A stretch of DNA of 64,000 nucleotides, taken from NCBI RefSeq assembly GCF_000956465.1, contig NZ_JYJA01000031.1, positions 1 to 64,000 of the forward strand, in the 5' to 3' direction. Positions 1 through 11,273 of the stretch are shown here, piece by piece (the stretch's first letter is position 1; the number at the start of each line of letters is the position of its first letter). Under the pieces are notes generated by a model, which was not told the origin of the DNA, did no database searches, and worked only from the letters and a program-made list of their open reading frames with translations. Source of the DNA: Microbacterium trichothecenolyticum (GTDB lineage Bacteria; Actinomycetota; Actinomycetes; Actinomycetales; Microbacteriaceae). The position numbers were made by a program, and so were the translations under genes.

Positions 1-14
1 CCCTCGCCCATTCG

Positions 15-35
15 GGGGCCCGCCCCGCGGGCCCC
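15..35. terminator. GC-rich hairpin at window edge
   Basis: A perfect 9-bp inverted repeat (ggggcccgc / gcgggcccc) encloses a 3-base loop. It lies just before the first gene and probably ends transcription of a gene outside the window. No T-run follows on the plus strand, so intrinsic terminator activity is inferred from the stem alone. Confidence 0.45.
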
Positions 36-77
36 GACCACCGGGGCACGCGCCCATGACCCCGGGCGTCCCCGGCG

Positions 78-83
78 TAGGCT
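78..83 (+). promoter_or_regulatory. -10 box for leaderless acyl-CoA ligase mRNA
   Basis: TAGGCT is followed by 6 bases and then GTG at 90. With the usual distance from -10 box to transcription start, the transcript would begin at or next to the start codon. The same arrangement recurs at several other genes in this window. Confidence 0.5.
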
Positions 84-89
84 GTGCCC

Positions 90-1790
90 GTGACGACCTA
101 CGACCCGCCGCGCCCCTGGATCGCCAGCTACGCCGAAGGGGTTCCGGAGGACCTCGCACCCGTGACCGGCTCCCTTGTCGACATCGTCGATGCGTCGGCA
201 CGCGACTACCCGGATGCTGCGGCCCTCCAGTTCTTCGGACGCGAGACGTCGTATCGCTCGCTGCAGGAGCAGATCGAACGTGCGGCCGCGGGACTCCGCG
301 ACCTCGGGGTGAAGGCCGGCGACCCGGTCGCGATCGTGCTGCCGAACTGTCCGCAGCACATCGTCGCGTTCTACGCGATCCTGCGCCTGGGCGCGGTCGT
401 GATCGAGCACAATCCGCTCTACACGCCGCGCGAGCTCCGCAAGCAGTTCGAGGACCATGGCGCGAAGCACGCGATCGTGTGGACAAAGGTCGTCGCGACC
501 GTGCAGGACTTCCCCGCCGACCTCGCGGTGACGAACCTCATCTCGGTCGACGTGATCAAGGCGATGCCGTTCGGAACGCGCCTGGCCCTCAAGCTCCCCA
601 TCGCGAAGGCCCGCGAAGCGCGCGAGGCGCTGACCGAGAGGGTCTCTGGAACGGTGGCGTGGGAACAGGTCGTCGGATCGTCCCCGCTGCCGGCATCCCA
701 CCCGCGCCCCGGCACCGACGACCTCGCGCTGATCCAGTACACGAGCGGCACCACCGGCACCCCGAAGGGCGCCTCGCTCACGCATCGAAACCTGCTCTCG
801 AACGCGGCGCAGGCACGCGCGTGGGTGCCGTCTATCGTGCGTGGAGACGGATGCGTCGTCTACGCCGTGCTGCCGATGTTCCACGCCTACGGGCTCACCC
901 TGTGCCTGACGTTCGCGATGTCGATGGGCGCTCGTCTGGTCCTCTTCCCCCGCTTCGACCCCGACATGGTACTCGACGTCACGAAGAAGCATCCCGCCAC
1001 GTTCCTCCCGCTCGTCCCGCCGATCGCCGATCGCCTCCTCGAGGCCGCGCGTGAGAAGGGCGTCTCGCTCGCCGGAACCGAAGTCGCGATCTCGGGCGCC
1101 ATGGCTCTCCCCCACGAGCTCGTCGTGCCGTTCGAGGCCGCGTCCGGAGGATTCCTTGTCGAGGGCTACGGTCTGAGCGAGTGCTCGCCGGTGCTGATGG
1201 CCAACCCGGTCGCTGACAACAGGGTGCCCGGCACGGTCGGCCTGCCCCTGCCGGGCACCGAGTGCCGCGTCGTCGACCCCGACGACCCGACCCAGGATGT
1301 TCCCGCCGGCGAACGCGGCGAGCTGATCGTGCGGGGCCCGCAGGTGTTCGCCGGCTACTACGGCAAGCCCGAGGAGACCGAGGCGGTGTTCACGGACGGC
1401 TGGTTCCGAACCGGCGACATCGTCACGATCGACGACGCCGGGTTCGTGCGCATCGTCGACCGGATCAAGGAGCTGATCATCACGGGAGGCTTCAACGTCG
1501 CGCCGACCGAGGTCGAGAATGCGCTCCGCCAGCACCCTCAGGTCGAGGACGCGGCCGTCGTCGGACTCCCGAGCGAGCACTCCGGCGAGGAGGTCGTCGC
1601 CGCGATCGTGGTCGCTGGGGGCCAGGAGATCGACGTCGAAGCCGTGCGCGACTTCGCGCGGGGCATCCTCACGCCCTACAAGGTGCCGCGACGCGTCTAC
1701 GTTGTGGACGAGCTGCCCAAGTCCCTGATCGGCAAAGTGCTGCGCCGTCAGGTGCGCGACCGCCTGCTCGCGCTGAACACGGGATCCTGA
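90..1790 (+). CDS. AMP-dependent acyl-CoA synthetase (long-chain fatty acid-CoA ligase type)
   Basis: 566 residues; a cytoplasmic ANL-superfamily enzyme expected to adenylate a carboxylic acid, probably a fatty acid, and transfer it to CoA. The P-loop-like motif YTSGTTGTPKG is at residues 217-227. The core motif GYGLSECSPV, the adenylate-binding YGKPEETEAVFTDGWFRTGD region and the C-terminal lysine region (PKSLIGKVLRR) are all present, so the enzyme looks complete. I chose GTG at 90 because a -10 hexamer sits 6 bases upstream; a GTG at 84 would add two residues but overlaps the inferred transcription start. The gene converges on a YciI-like gene with a 4-base gap. Substrate chain length cannot be read from the sequence. 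Confidence 0.9.
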   Translation: MTTYDPPRPWIASYAEGVPEDLAPVTGSLVDIVDASARDYPDAAALQFFGRETSYRSLQEQIERAAAGLRDLGVKAGDPVAIVLPNCPQHIVAFYAILRLGAVVIEHNPLYTPRELRKQFEDHGAKHAIVWTKVVATVQDFPADLAVTNLISVDVIKAMPFGTRLALKLPIAKAREAREALTERVSGTVAWEQVVGSSPLPASHPRPGTDDLALIQYTSGTTGTPKGASLTHRNLLSNAAQARAWVPSIVRGDGCVVYAVLPMFHAYGLTLCLTFAMSMGARLVLFPRFDPDMVLDVTKKHPATFLPLVPPIADRLLEAAREKGVSLAGTEVAISGAMALPHELVVPFEAASGGFLVEGYGLSECSPVLMANPVADNRVPGTVGLPLPGTECRVVDPDDPTQDVPAGERGELIVRGPQVFAGYYGKPEETEAVFTDGWFRTGDIVTIDDAGFVRIVDRIKELIITGGFNVAPTEVENALRQHPQVEDAAVVGLPSEHSGEEVVAAIVVAGGQEIDVEAVRDFARGILTPYKVPRRVYVVDELPKSLIGKVLRRQVRDRLLALNTGS

Positions 1791-1794
1791 CGGC

Positions 1795-2103
1795 TCAGCC
1801 CGCGAGCCCGTCGCGCGCGACCGCGATCCGATAGGGATGCAGGGACGCGACGAAGACGCCGGCCGCCACCGCGGGGTCGGCGTTCATGACCGCACGCGCC
1901 GCGGGCTCGTCGTCGGCTTCGAAGATCGTGATGCCGAATGTGCCCTCGGTCTCCTGCGTCCGCCCCGCCAGGACGAGGACCCCGCGGTCACGAAGCTCGA
2001 CCAGGTATGCGAAATGCTCACCCACGATGCGCTGCTCCTCGGGCGTCGCGTCAGCGACCATCTCGGACCGTGAGGGGACGATGCGATAGAGCCACTGCGC
2101 CAC
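1795..2103 (-). CDS. YciI-like protein
   Basis: 102 residues, a complete small YCII-related domain. The family has a ferredoxin-like dimeric fold, and most members have no known reaction. Visible are an N-terminal beta strand (WLYRIVPSR), a helix beginning TPEEQRIVGEHFAYL, and the GVLVLAGRT loop typical of YciI proteins. The start is GTG. It converges on the acyl-CoA ligase and lies behind ligA on the same strand with a 52-base gap, so it could be read through from ligA. Function is unassigned; a role as a small enzyme in catabolism is only a family-level guess. Confidence 0.75.
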   Translation of the reverse strand: MAQWLYRIVPSRSEMVADATPEEQRIVGEHFAYLVELRDRGVLVLAGRTQETEGTFGITIFEADDEPAARAVMNADPAVAAGVFVASLHPYRIAVARDGLAG

Positions 2104-2155
2104 GCGGTCATCATCCCAGCCGACGCCCGCCGACGCATCGTTCGGAGGGGCGAAG

Positions 2156-4540
<2,385 letters not shown>

Positions 4541-4611
4541 GGAGCGGGGTCGGACACCACCAGGGAGCCGAGGAGTCCGCAGAACCGAGGGGCGCAGCAT
4601 CCGTCTCGGAT

Positions 4612-5709
4612 CTAGGCGTCGACCGCAACGGCCGAGACGGTGCGATCGATCGTGAACTGCCCGATCACGCGCGTGCCGTCGTACAGCACGGCCGTCTGGC
4701 CCGGCGCGACACCGTCGAACGGCTCCTCCGGAACCACCGTCAGCAGGCCGTCTGCGAGGGTCGCGGTCGCCGACACGGGGTCCGCGTGGGCGCGGATCTG
4801 CACGTGGCAGGCGAACTCGCCGGCGGGTTGAGGACGCCCGGCCCACGAATACCGCTCCCCCGCGATCTGCGCGGTGGCGAGCGCCTCCTTGGGGCCCACG
4901 ACCACGGTGTTGGACACGGGCCGCACCTCGAGCACGAACCGCGGCTTGCCGTCGGGCGCCGGAACCCCGAGCTGAAGGCCGCGGCGCTGGCCGACGGTGA
5001 AGGCATGCGCGCCGTCGTGCGCGCCCACCACGGCGCCGGTTCGGTCGACGATGTCACCGCGCTCGGCGCCGACCTTCTCGGCGAGCCAGCCGCGGGTGTC
5101 GCCGTCGGGGATGAAGCAGATGTCGTGGCTGTCGGGCTTGTGCGCGACGGTCAGGCCGCGCTGCTCGGCCTCGGCGCGCACGAGCGCCTTCGACGGTGTC
5201 GCACCGAGCGGGAAGTGCGTGTGCGCGAGCTGCTCGGCGTTCAGGACGCCCAGCACATAGGACTGGTCCTTCGCGGCATCCGATGCCCGGTGCAGTTCGA
5301 GACCCTGCGGACCGTCGACCAGCGTGGCGTAATGCCCCGTGCACACCGCGTCGAAGCCGAGCTCGATCGCGCGCTCCAGGAGCGCGGCGAACTTGATCTT
5401 CTCGTTGCACCGCATGCAGGGGTTCGGGGTGCGACCGGCGCGGTACTCGGCCACGAAGTCGTCGATGACGTCGTCGCGGAAACGCTCGGAGAAGTCCCAC
5501 ACGTAGAAGGGGATGCCGAGGCGGTCGGCCGCCCGGCGCGCGTCCATGGCGTCCTCGATGGTGCAGCAGCCGCGGCTGCCGGTACGCAGCGTGCCGCCCG
5601 CGCGCGAGAGCGCCAGGTGCACGCCGACGACCTCGTGGCCCGCCTCGACGGCCCGGGCGGCCGCGACGGCGGAGTCCACTCCGCCGCTCATGGCCGCAAG
5701 GATCCGCAT
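4612..5709 (-). CDS. mnmA: tRNA-specific 2-thiouridylase MnmA
   Basis: 365 residues. It installs the 2-thio group on U34 of Lys, Glu and Gln tRNAs using ATP and sulfur relayed from a cysteine desulfurase. The PP-loop SGGVDSAVA is at residues 8-16. The two catalytic cysteines are C98 in NPCMRCN and C198 in HDICFIPDG. The C-terminal beta-barrel with the [10 protein letters not shown] motif is complete. The upstream neighbour is a cysteine desulfurase 9 bases away on the same strand, which fits a sulfur donor-acceptor pair. A -10 box 6 bases before the ATG suggests a separate leaderless transcript in addition to any read-through. Confidence 0.96.
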   Translation of the reverse strand: MRILAAMSGGVDSAVAAARAVEAGHEVVGVHLALSRAGGTLRTGSRGCCTIEDAMDARRAADRLGIPFYVWDFSERFRDDVIDDFVAEYRAGRTPNPCMRCNEKIKFAALLERAIELGFDAVCTGHYATLVDGPQGLELHRASDAAKDQSYVLGVLNAEQLAHTHFPLGATPSKALVRAEAEQRGLTVAHKPDSHDICFIPDGDTRGWLAEKVGAERGDIVDRTGAVVGAHDGAHAFTVGQRRGLQLGVPAPDGKPRFVLEVRPVSNTVVVGPKEALATAQIAGERYSWAGRPQPAGEFACHVQIRAHADPVSATATLADGLLTVVPEEPFDGVAPGQTAVLYDGTRVIGQFTIDRTVSAVAVDA

Positions 5710-5715
5710 GGGTCC

Positions 5716-5721
5716 AGTCTA
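5716..5721 (-). promoter_or_regulatory. -10 box for leaderless mnmA mRNA
   Basis: Minus-strand TAGACT lies 6 bases before the mnmA ATG and overlaps the last codons of the upstream desulfurase gene, so mnmA may be transcribed both with that gene and alone. Confidence 0.5.
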
Positions 5722-6912
5722 CGAACCTCTGCCTGACCGTGGCCCGGATGCCGCCCTCGCGCGCTCGACGACGTCGGGCAGCACCGCGAGCACGGCGTCG
5801 ACATCGGAGTCGGCGGTGGTGCGCCCCAGCGTGATCCGCAGCACCTGGCGGGCCTCGGCCTCGGTCCGTCCCATCGCGAGCACGACATGCGACGGCTCGG
5901 GCACGCCCGCCTGGCACGCCGAGCCCGTGGAGACCTCGACGCCCGCCATGTCGAGCAGGAAGAGCAGCGTCTCGCCCGACGCCCCCGGGAAGAGCAGGTG
6001 CGCGTTGCCGGGCACGCGGTCGATCGGGTCTCCGAGCAGCTCGGCATCGGGGATGGTGCTCCGGATGCTGCGCACCAGGCGCTCCCGCAGGGCCGAGAGC
6101 CGTTCCGCCTCGGACACGCGTTCCGACTCCGCCAGTTCGGCGGCGACCGCGAAGGCCGCCGCGCCGGGCACGTCCTGCGTGCCGGCGCGCAGCCGCCGCT
6201 GCTGGCCTCCGCCGTGCAGGAGAGCGGTGACTTCTGCGCCGCGCGCCACGACGAGTGCGCCGACGCCGGCCGGCCCGCCGATCTTGTGCGCCGAGACGCT
6301 CATCGCTGCGAGACCGGCGCGGCCCTCGCCATCGCCCCGCCACCTCCGAAACGACACCGGCACGTGACCGAACGCCGCCACCGCGTCCAGGTGCAGCGGC
6401 ACGCCCGCCCCGGCCGCCGCGGCCGACAGCGCGGCCGCATCGTTCACCGTGCCGGTCTCGTTGTTCGCGACGAGCGCGGTGGCCAGCGCCGCCCCGTGCA
6501 GCGCCGTGGCGAACTCGTCTACCCGGATGCGAGCGGTGTCGTCGATGCCGACATGGCGCAGGAGCGCGCCCTGCGCCTCGAGCCATTCGACCGCGTCCAG
6601 CGTCGCGTGATGCTCGCCGTCCGGCAGCACCACGGCGTCGGCGTCCGTTCGGCGCGCCCACCACAGGCCCTTCACCGCGAGGTTGACAGCCTCGGTGCCG
6701 CCCGAGGTGAAGACGATCTCGATCGGGTCGGCACCCACCACCGCGGCGACACGCTCGCGCGCCTCCTCGAGCACGCGTCGCGCGTGCTGGCCCGCGCCGT
6801 GGATGGACGAGGCGTTGCCCACCGTCGCCGCGGCGTCGACCCAGGCGTCTCGCGCCTCCGGTCGCAGCGGCGCGGTCGCGGCGTGATCCAGATAGATCCG
6901 CACGTCGCTCAT
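5719..6912 (-). CDS. Cysteine desulfurase (NifS/IscS family)
   Basis: 397 residues; a PLP enzyme converting cysteine to alanine and an enzyme-bound persulfide. The PLP lysine is K210 in SVSAHKIGG, and the active cysteine lies in STGSACQAG. The N-terminus IYLDHAATAPLRPEA is typical of the family. I chose the ATG at 6912 because a good ribosome binding site (AAGGAGG) precedes it; the open frame continues further upstream without support. It sits directly ahead of mnmA, so its likely partner is tRNA thiolation, although Fe-S cluster assembly cannot be excluded. It is divergent from the glgX-type gene, with 115 bases between. Confidence 0.93.
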   Translation of the reverse strand: MSDVRIYLDHAATAPLRPEARDAWVDAAATVGNASSIHGAGQHARRVLEEARERVAAVVGADPIEIVFTSGGTEAVNLAVKGLWWARRTDADAVVLPDGEHHATLDAVEWLEAQGALLRHVGIDDTARIRVDEFATALHGAALATALVANNETGTVNDAAALSAAAAGAGVPLHLDAVAAFGHVPVSFRRWRGDGEGRAGLAAMSVSAHKIGGPAGVGALVVARGAEVTALLHGGGQQRRLRAGTQDVPGAAAFAVAAELAESERVSEAERLSALRERLVRSIRSTIPDAELLGDPIDRVPGNAHLLFPGASGETLLFLLDMAGVEVSTGSACQAGVPEPSHVVLAMGRTEAEARQVLRITLGRTTADSDVDAVLAVLPDVVERARAASGPRSGRGS

Positions 6913-7014
6913 GACCGGTCGGCCTCCTTCGCGATCGGAGGCGGCGGGCTGCTGCATCCGAGTTCCCTGTCCGGTGGGACCCGGTGCCGTAACACCGCCG
7001 ACTCGGACCATGGT

Positions 7015-7020
7015 TATGGT
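7015..7020 (+). promoter_or_regulatory. -10 box for leaderless glgX-type gene
   Basis: TATGGT is followed by 7 bases and ATG at 7028. It supports that ATG over the longer upstream open frame, which would overlap the divergent desulfurase start. Confidence 0.5.
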
Positions 7021-7027
7021 AGTCCGC

Positions 7028-9112
7028 ATGATCAGCCCGGTCTCCGTGATCTCGCCCCCTGACGCGGATCTGCTCGATCCCCGCCTCGACGGACTGGGCG
7101 TCGTGCTGCTCGATGGACACGCACGCCTGCGCGTGTGGTCCGACGCGGCGGACGCGATCGACCTCGTCGTCTTCGACGACACCGACCTCGACTGGATCAC
7201 CGCGACCGAGCCCCTCGTCGCGATCGGCGGGGGCTTATGGGAGATCACGACGCCGCTCCTTCGCCCCGGCACGCGCTACGCGATCCGCGTCGACGGGCCG
7301 CAGGCGCCGGGCAACACCTTCAACCGCGGCACGCTGCTGCTCGAGCCCTACTCCCGCGGCCTCGTCCGCACCGGGTACGACGGCTGGCGCTCCGAGGTCG
7401 TCGACGGATCGTTCGACTGGGGCGGCGTCGCCAAGCCGGCGATCCCGATGGACCGCACGGTGCTGTACGAGGGTCATCTGAAGGGCCTCTCGAAGCGGCA
7501 TCCCGACGTCCCCGGCGCACTCCGCGGCACATATGCCGGGCTCGCCCACCCGGCCATGGTGCAGCATCTCCTCGATCTCGGCGTCACCAGCATCGAGCTG
7601 CTGCCGATCCACGCGTTCACGACCGAACCGCGGCTGCTCCAGCACGGACTCACGAACTACTGGGGTTACAACTCGCTGAACTTCTTCACCCCGCACGCCG
7701 CCTACGCCACCGAGGACGCGTGTCGACAGGGCCCCGAGGCCATCCTCCGCGAGTTCAAGGGCATGGTGAAGCTGCTGCACGAGGCGGGACTCGAGGTGAT
7801 CCTCGACGTCGTCTACAACCACACGGCCGAGGAGGGCATCGGCGGTCCGCGCTCGAGTCTGCGCGGCATCGACAACCGCGCCTACTACCGCCAGCAGGAG
7901 GACGGCGCCTACATCGACGTCACCGGCTGCGGCAATTCGGTGAACACGTCGACGGATGCCGCGGCCCGCCTGGTGCTGGACTCCCTGCGCTACTGGGCGA
8001 ACGACGTGCAGATCGACGGCTTCCGGTTCGACCTCGCCGCGACGCTCGGACGGGACGCGGGGCACGTGTTCACGCCGCAGCACCCGCTGCTGCGGGCCAT
8101 CCTCGACGACCCCGCGCTCGCCGGCGTCAAGATGATCGCCGAGCCGTGGGACGTCGGCATGGGCGGCTGGCAGACCGGCAACTTCGGCGACGGCTGGAGC
8201 GAGTGGAACGACCGCTACCGCGACCGCGTCCGCAACTTCTGGCTGAGCGACGTCGACTACGCGCGCCGCGCCTCGACCTCCCCGGTCGGCATCGGCGGGT
8301 TCGCGAACCGGCTCGCCGGATCCGCGAACACCTTCGCGGACGTCCGCGGTCCGCTCGCCGGCATCAACTTCGTGACGGCCCACGACGGCTTCACGCTGCG
8401 CGACCTCGTGTCCTACGACGTCAAGCACAACCTCGGCAACGGCGAGCAGAACCGCGACGGAGCCGACACGAATCGCTCCTTCAATCACGGCGCGGAGGGA
8501 CCGACCGACGACGAGCGCATCCTCGCGACGAGGCGCAAGGCCATGCGCAACCTCCTGGGGACCCTGCTGCTGTCGGCCGGCGTGCCGATGCTGACCGCCG
8601 GCGACGAGTTCGCCCGCACCCAGCGCGGCAACAACAACGCCTACTGCCACGACTCGGTGCTGACCTGGCTGTCGTGGGAACACGCGCCGTGGCAGCAGGA
8701 CCTGTATGCGCACGTGCGCCACCTGCTCCGCATGCGTCGCGAGAACCCGGCGCTGCGGCCCAGCCGCTTCGCGCGGCTCGGCGAACGAACGCCGTCGGCG
8801 TCCGTCATGGAGTGGTACGACGAGCGCGGCGAGACGATGTCGATCGAGCGATGGACCGATCCCTCGCACCGCACGCTGCAGTACGTCGCCGCGTCGACGC
8901 CCGAGTTCGAGGGATTCAACCGTGTGCTGCTCATGATCCACGGCACCGAGCGGGCGATCGACGTCACGCTTCCCGACGTGGAGGACGTGACCCGCTACGT
9001 CTCGCTGTGGTCGAGCGCCGACGAGACGCCGTCGGAGAGCGGCGAGACCTACGCGCCCGGCGACACCGTCTCGCTCGCCGGCACGTCGATGCGTCTCTTC
9101 CGTGCCGAGTAG
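7028..9112 (+). CDS. glgX: Glycogen debranching enzyme, GlgX type (GH13)
   Basis: 694 residues; a cytoplasmic alpha-1,6-glucosidase or isoamylase-like enzyme that trims branches from glycogen. An N-terminal CBM48-like domain precedes the GH13 barrel. The nucleophile is D335 in DGFRFDLA, the acid/base is E372 in IAEPWDVG, and the transition-state stabiliser is D453 in TAHDGF. YNHTAEE marks conserved region I. It is the first gene of a plus-strand glycogen cluster with glgE and glgB. A second, longer homologue lies at 33274-35478. The two share the catalytic core, but this copy has the shorter N-terminal region, so a different branch-length preference is possible. Confidence 0.9.
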   Translation: MISPVSVISPPDADLLDPRLDGLGVVLLDGHARLRVWSDAADAIDLVVFDDTDLDWITATEPLVAIGGGLWEITTPLLRPGTRYAIRVDGPQAPGNTFNRGTLLLEPYSRGLVRTGYDGWRSEVVDGSFDWGGVAKPAIPMDRTVLYEGHLKGLSKRHPDVPGALRGTYAGLAHPAMVQHLLDLGVTSIELLPIHAFTTEPRLLQHGLTNYWGYNSLNFFTPHAAYATEDACRQGPEAILREFKGMVKLLHEAGLEVILDVVYNHTAEEGIGGPRSSLRGIDNRAYYRQQEDGAYIDVTGCGNSVNTSTDAAARLVLDSLRYWANDVQIDGFRFDLAATLGRDAGHVFTPQHPLLRAILDDPALAGVKMIAEPWDVGMGGWQTGNFGDGWSEWNDRYRDRVRNFWLSDVDYARRASTSPVGIGGFANRLAGSANTFADVRGPLAGINFVTAHDGFTLRDLVSYDVKHNLGNGEQNRDGADTNRSFNHGAEGPTDDERILATRRKAMRNLLGTLLLSAGVPMLTAGDEFARTQRGNNNAYCHDSVLTWLSWEHAPWQQDLYAHVRHLLRMRRENPALRPSRFARLGERTPSASVMEWYDERGETMSIERWTDPSHRTLQYVAASTPEFEGFNRVLLMIHGTERAIDVTLPDVEDVTRYVSLWSSADETPSESGETYAPGDTVSLAGTSMRLFRAE

Positions 9113-9176
9113 CTCCGAACCGCCGGGGAGATCGCGGCCCCGCGTCACGTCGCTGTCATCCCGGTCGGGCGCGCGA

Positions 9177-9182
9177 TAGGTT
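9177..9182 (+). promoter_or_regulatory. -10 box for leaderless glgE mRNA
   Basis: TAGGTT is followed by 6 bases and GTG at 9189. The 76-base gap after the glgX-type gene thus appears to hold a separate promoter for glgE-glgB. Confidence 0.5.
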
Positions 9183-9188
9183 CGACTC

Positions 9189-11273
9189 GTGGTCACGAAG
9201 ACGCGCTCCGTGCGCTCCCGCCCGTGGCGGAGCGACTCGGCACTCCCTGTCCGCAAGACCCGCGCCTGGCAGGCGGAACGCGATACCGCAGCGCGGCGCA
9301 TTCCTCTCGCCCAGCCGACACCGGCGGTCCCGTGGGGCGATTACAAGCCCACGGCGTTCGCCGGCGAGGTCGTGCCGTTCGGGGTGACGTCCTTCCGCGA
9401 GGGACATGACCGCATCGGCGTGCAGGTGCGGCTGTTCTCGCCCTCGGGCGACGAATCGCTGCATCGCCTCGAGCCGCTCGAGGACGGCTTCGACCGGTGG
9501 CGAACCGAGGTGGCGCTGCTCGAGCAGGGCATCTGGCGCTTCCGGTTCGAGTCGTTCGGCGACGACTTCGCCACGTGGGAGCACGCCGCATCGCTCAAGA
9601 TCGCGGCGGGTGTGGATGCCCCGCTCATGCGCGAGATGGGCGCTCGCCTGTTCGAGCAGGCCGGCGCCGAGAGAGGCCGCCCTGCGGCGGAACGCCGGGC
9701 CCTCGCCGACGCGGCGGCGTCCCTGCGCAACGCCCAGCTCGACGATGCCGGGGCGCTTTCGATCGTCGAGGACCCTGCGATCGCACGGTACTTCCACGAC
9801 CGGCCGGTGATGTCCCTCGTGACCATCGGCGACGATCTCGAGCTGCTCGTCGAGCGCGAGCGCGCCGGTGTCGGTGCCTGGTACGAGTTCTTCCCCAGGT
9901 CAGAAGGGGCCCGTCGCCTCAAGGACGGCACGATCAAGAGCGGCACTTTCCGCACGGCGGCCAAGCGTCTCCCAGCCGTCGCCGACATGGGCTTCGACGT
10001 GCTCTATCTGCCGCCGATCCATCCGATCGGCACGCTCAACCGCAAGGGGCCGAACAACACGCTCGACGCGGGTCCGGGCGACCCCGGCTCGCCGTGGGCG
10101 ATCGGCTCGGCGGCGGGCGGCCACGACACGGTCCACCCCGACCTCGGCTCACTCGCGGACTTCCGATCCTTCGTGCGCCAAGCGCGCGACGCGGGCATCG
10201 AGATCGCGCTCGACCTCGCGCTGCAGGCCGCGCCCGACCACCCCTGGGTCGCCGAGCACCCGGAGTGGTTCACGACACTCCCCGACGGCACGATCGCCTA
10301 CGCCGAGAACCCGCCCAAGAAGTACCAGGACATCTACCCGGTCAACTTCGACAACGATCCGGCAGGGATCCGCGCCGAAGTGCTGAGGGTCGTGCGTCAC
10401 TGGATCGCCCAGGGCGTGCGCATTTTCCGAGTCGACAACCCGCACACCAAGCCGCTGCAGTTCTGGGAATGGCTGATCGCGACGGTCAGCGCCGACGAGC
10501 CCGACGTGGTCTTCCTCGCCGAGGCGTTCACGCGACCCGCTCCCCTGCAGAGCCTCGCGTCCGCCGGCTTCCAGCAGAGCTACACGTATTTCACCTGGCG
10601 CAACACCAAGGCGGAGCTCGAGGAGTTCCTGTCGGGACTCGCGCACGACACCTCCGCCTTCCTCCGCCCGAACCTCTTCGTCAATACCCCCGACATCCTC
10701 ACGGAGTACCTGCAGTTCGGCGGAAGGGCGGCGTATCGCATCCGAGCCGCCATCGCGGCGACCGCCGCTCCCAGTTACGGCGTCTATGCGGGCTACGAGC
10801 TCTACGAGAACGTCGCTCGCCCGGGGTCCGAAGAGAACATCGACAACGAGAAGTACGAGTACAAGTTCCGGGACTGGGCCGGCGCGATCGAGCGGGGCGA
10901 CTCCCTCGCTCCGTTCCTGACGCGCCTCAACGAGATCCGGCGCGCGCACCCGGCGCTGCGGCAGCTCCGCAACCTCAGCGTCCACTGGAGCGACGACGAC
11001 GCGATCCTCGTCTACGCCAAGCACATCGACGCTGCGCTGTCACCTGACGGACGCAGCGACACGATCATCGTGGTCGTCAACACCGATCCCCACTCGGTGC
11101 GTCAGACGATGGTCCACCTCGACACCCGAGTGTGGGGCGTCGAGCCCGGTACGCCGTACGAGGTCGAGGACCTCGTGACCGGCGGCCGATGGACGTGGTC
11201 GGATCACAACTACGTGATGCTCGACGCGTTCACCGAACCGGTCCACATCCTCCACGTGAAGGAGCCCCGATGA
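9189..11273 (+). CDS. glgE: Alpha-1,4-glucan:maltose-1-phosphate maltosyltransferase GlgE
   Basis: 694 residues, GH13_3. It extends alpha-1,4-glucans with maltosyl units from maltose-1-phosphate, the route that links trehalose to glycogen in actinobacteria. Catalytic residues are D416 in FRVDNPHTKP, E445 in FLAEAF and D502 in NTPDIL. The spacings (29 and 57 residues) match those known for Streptomyces GlgE. The motif YLPPIHPIG is present. The start is GTG with a -10 box 6 bases upstream. The stop overlaps the glgB start (ATGA), so the two are translationally coupled: GlgE makes linear chains and GlgB branches them. The trehalose synthase and maltokinase that feed the pathway are not in this window. 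Confidence 0.95.
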   Translation: MVTKTRSVRSRPWRSDSALPVRKTRAWQAERDTAARRIPLAQPTPAVPWGDYKPTAFAGEVVPFGVTSFREGHDRIGVQVRLFSPSGDESLHRLEPLEDGFDRWRTEVALLEQGIWRFRFESFGDDFATWEHAASLKIAAGVDAPLMREMGARLFEQAGAERGRPAAERRALADAAASLRNAQLDDAGALSIVEDPAIARYFHDRPVMSLVTIGDDLELLVERERAGVGAWYEFFPRSEGARRLKDGTIKSGTFRTAAKRLPAVADMGFDVLYLPPIHPIGTLNRKGPNNTLDAGPGDPGSPWAIGSAAGGHDTVHPDLGSLADFRSFVRQARDAGIEIALDLALQAAPDHPWVAEHPEWFTTLPDGTIAYAENPPKKYQDIYPVNFDNDPAGIRAEVLRVVRHWIAQGVRIFRVDNPHTKPLQFWEWLIATVSADEPDVVFLAEAFTRPAPLQSLASAGFQQSYTYFTWRNTKAELEEFLSGLAHDTSAFLRPNLFVNTPDILTEYLQFGGRAAYRIRAAIAATAAPSYGVYAGYELYENVARPGSEENIDNEKYEYKFRDWAGAIERGDSLAPFLTRLNEIRRAHPALRQLRNLSVHWSDDDAILVYAKHIDAALSPDGRSDTIIVVVNTDPHSVRQTMVHLDTRVWGVEPGTPYEVEDLVTGGRWTWSDHNYVMLDAFTEPVHILHVKEPR

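Noticed and set aside
5054..7120. Long minus-strand frame spanning mnmA and the desulfurase
   Set aside because: Arg/Gly-rich; it covers two genes with clear motifs in another frame.
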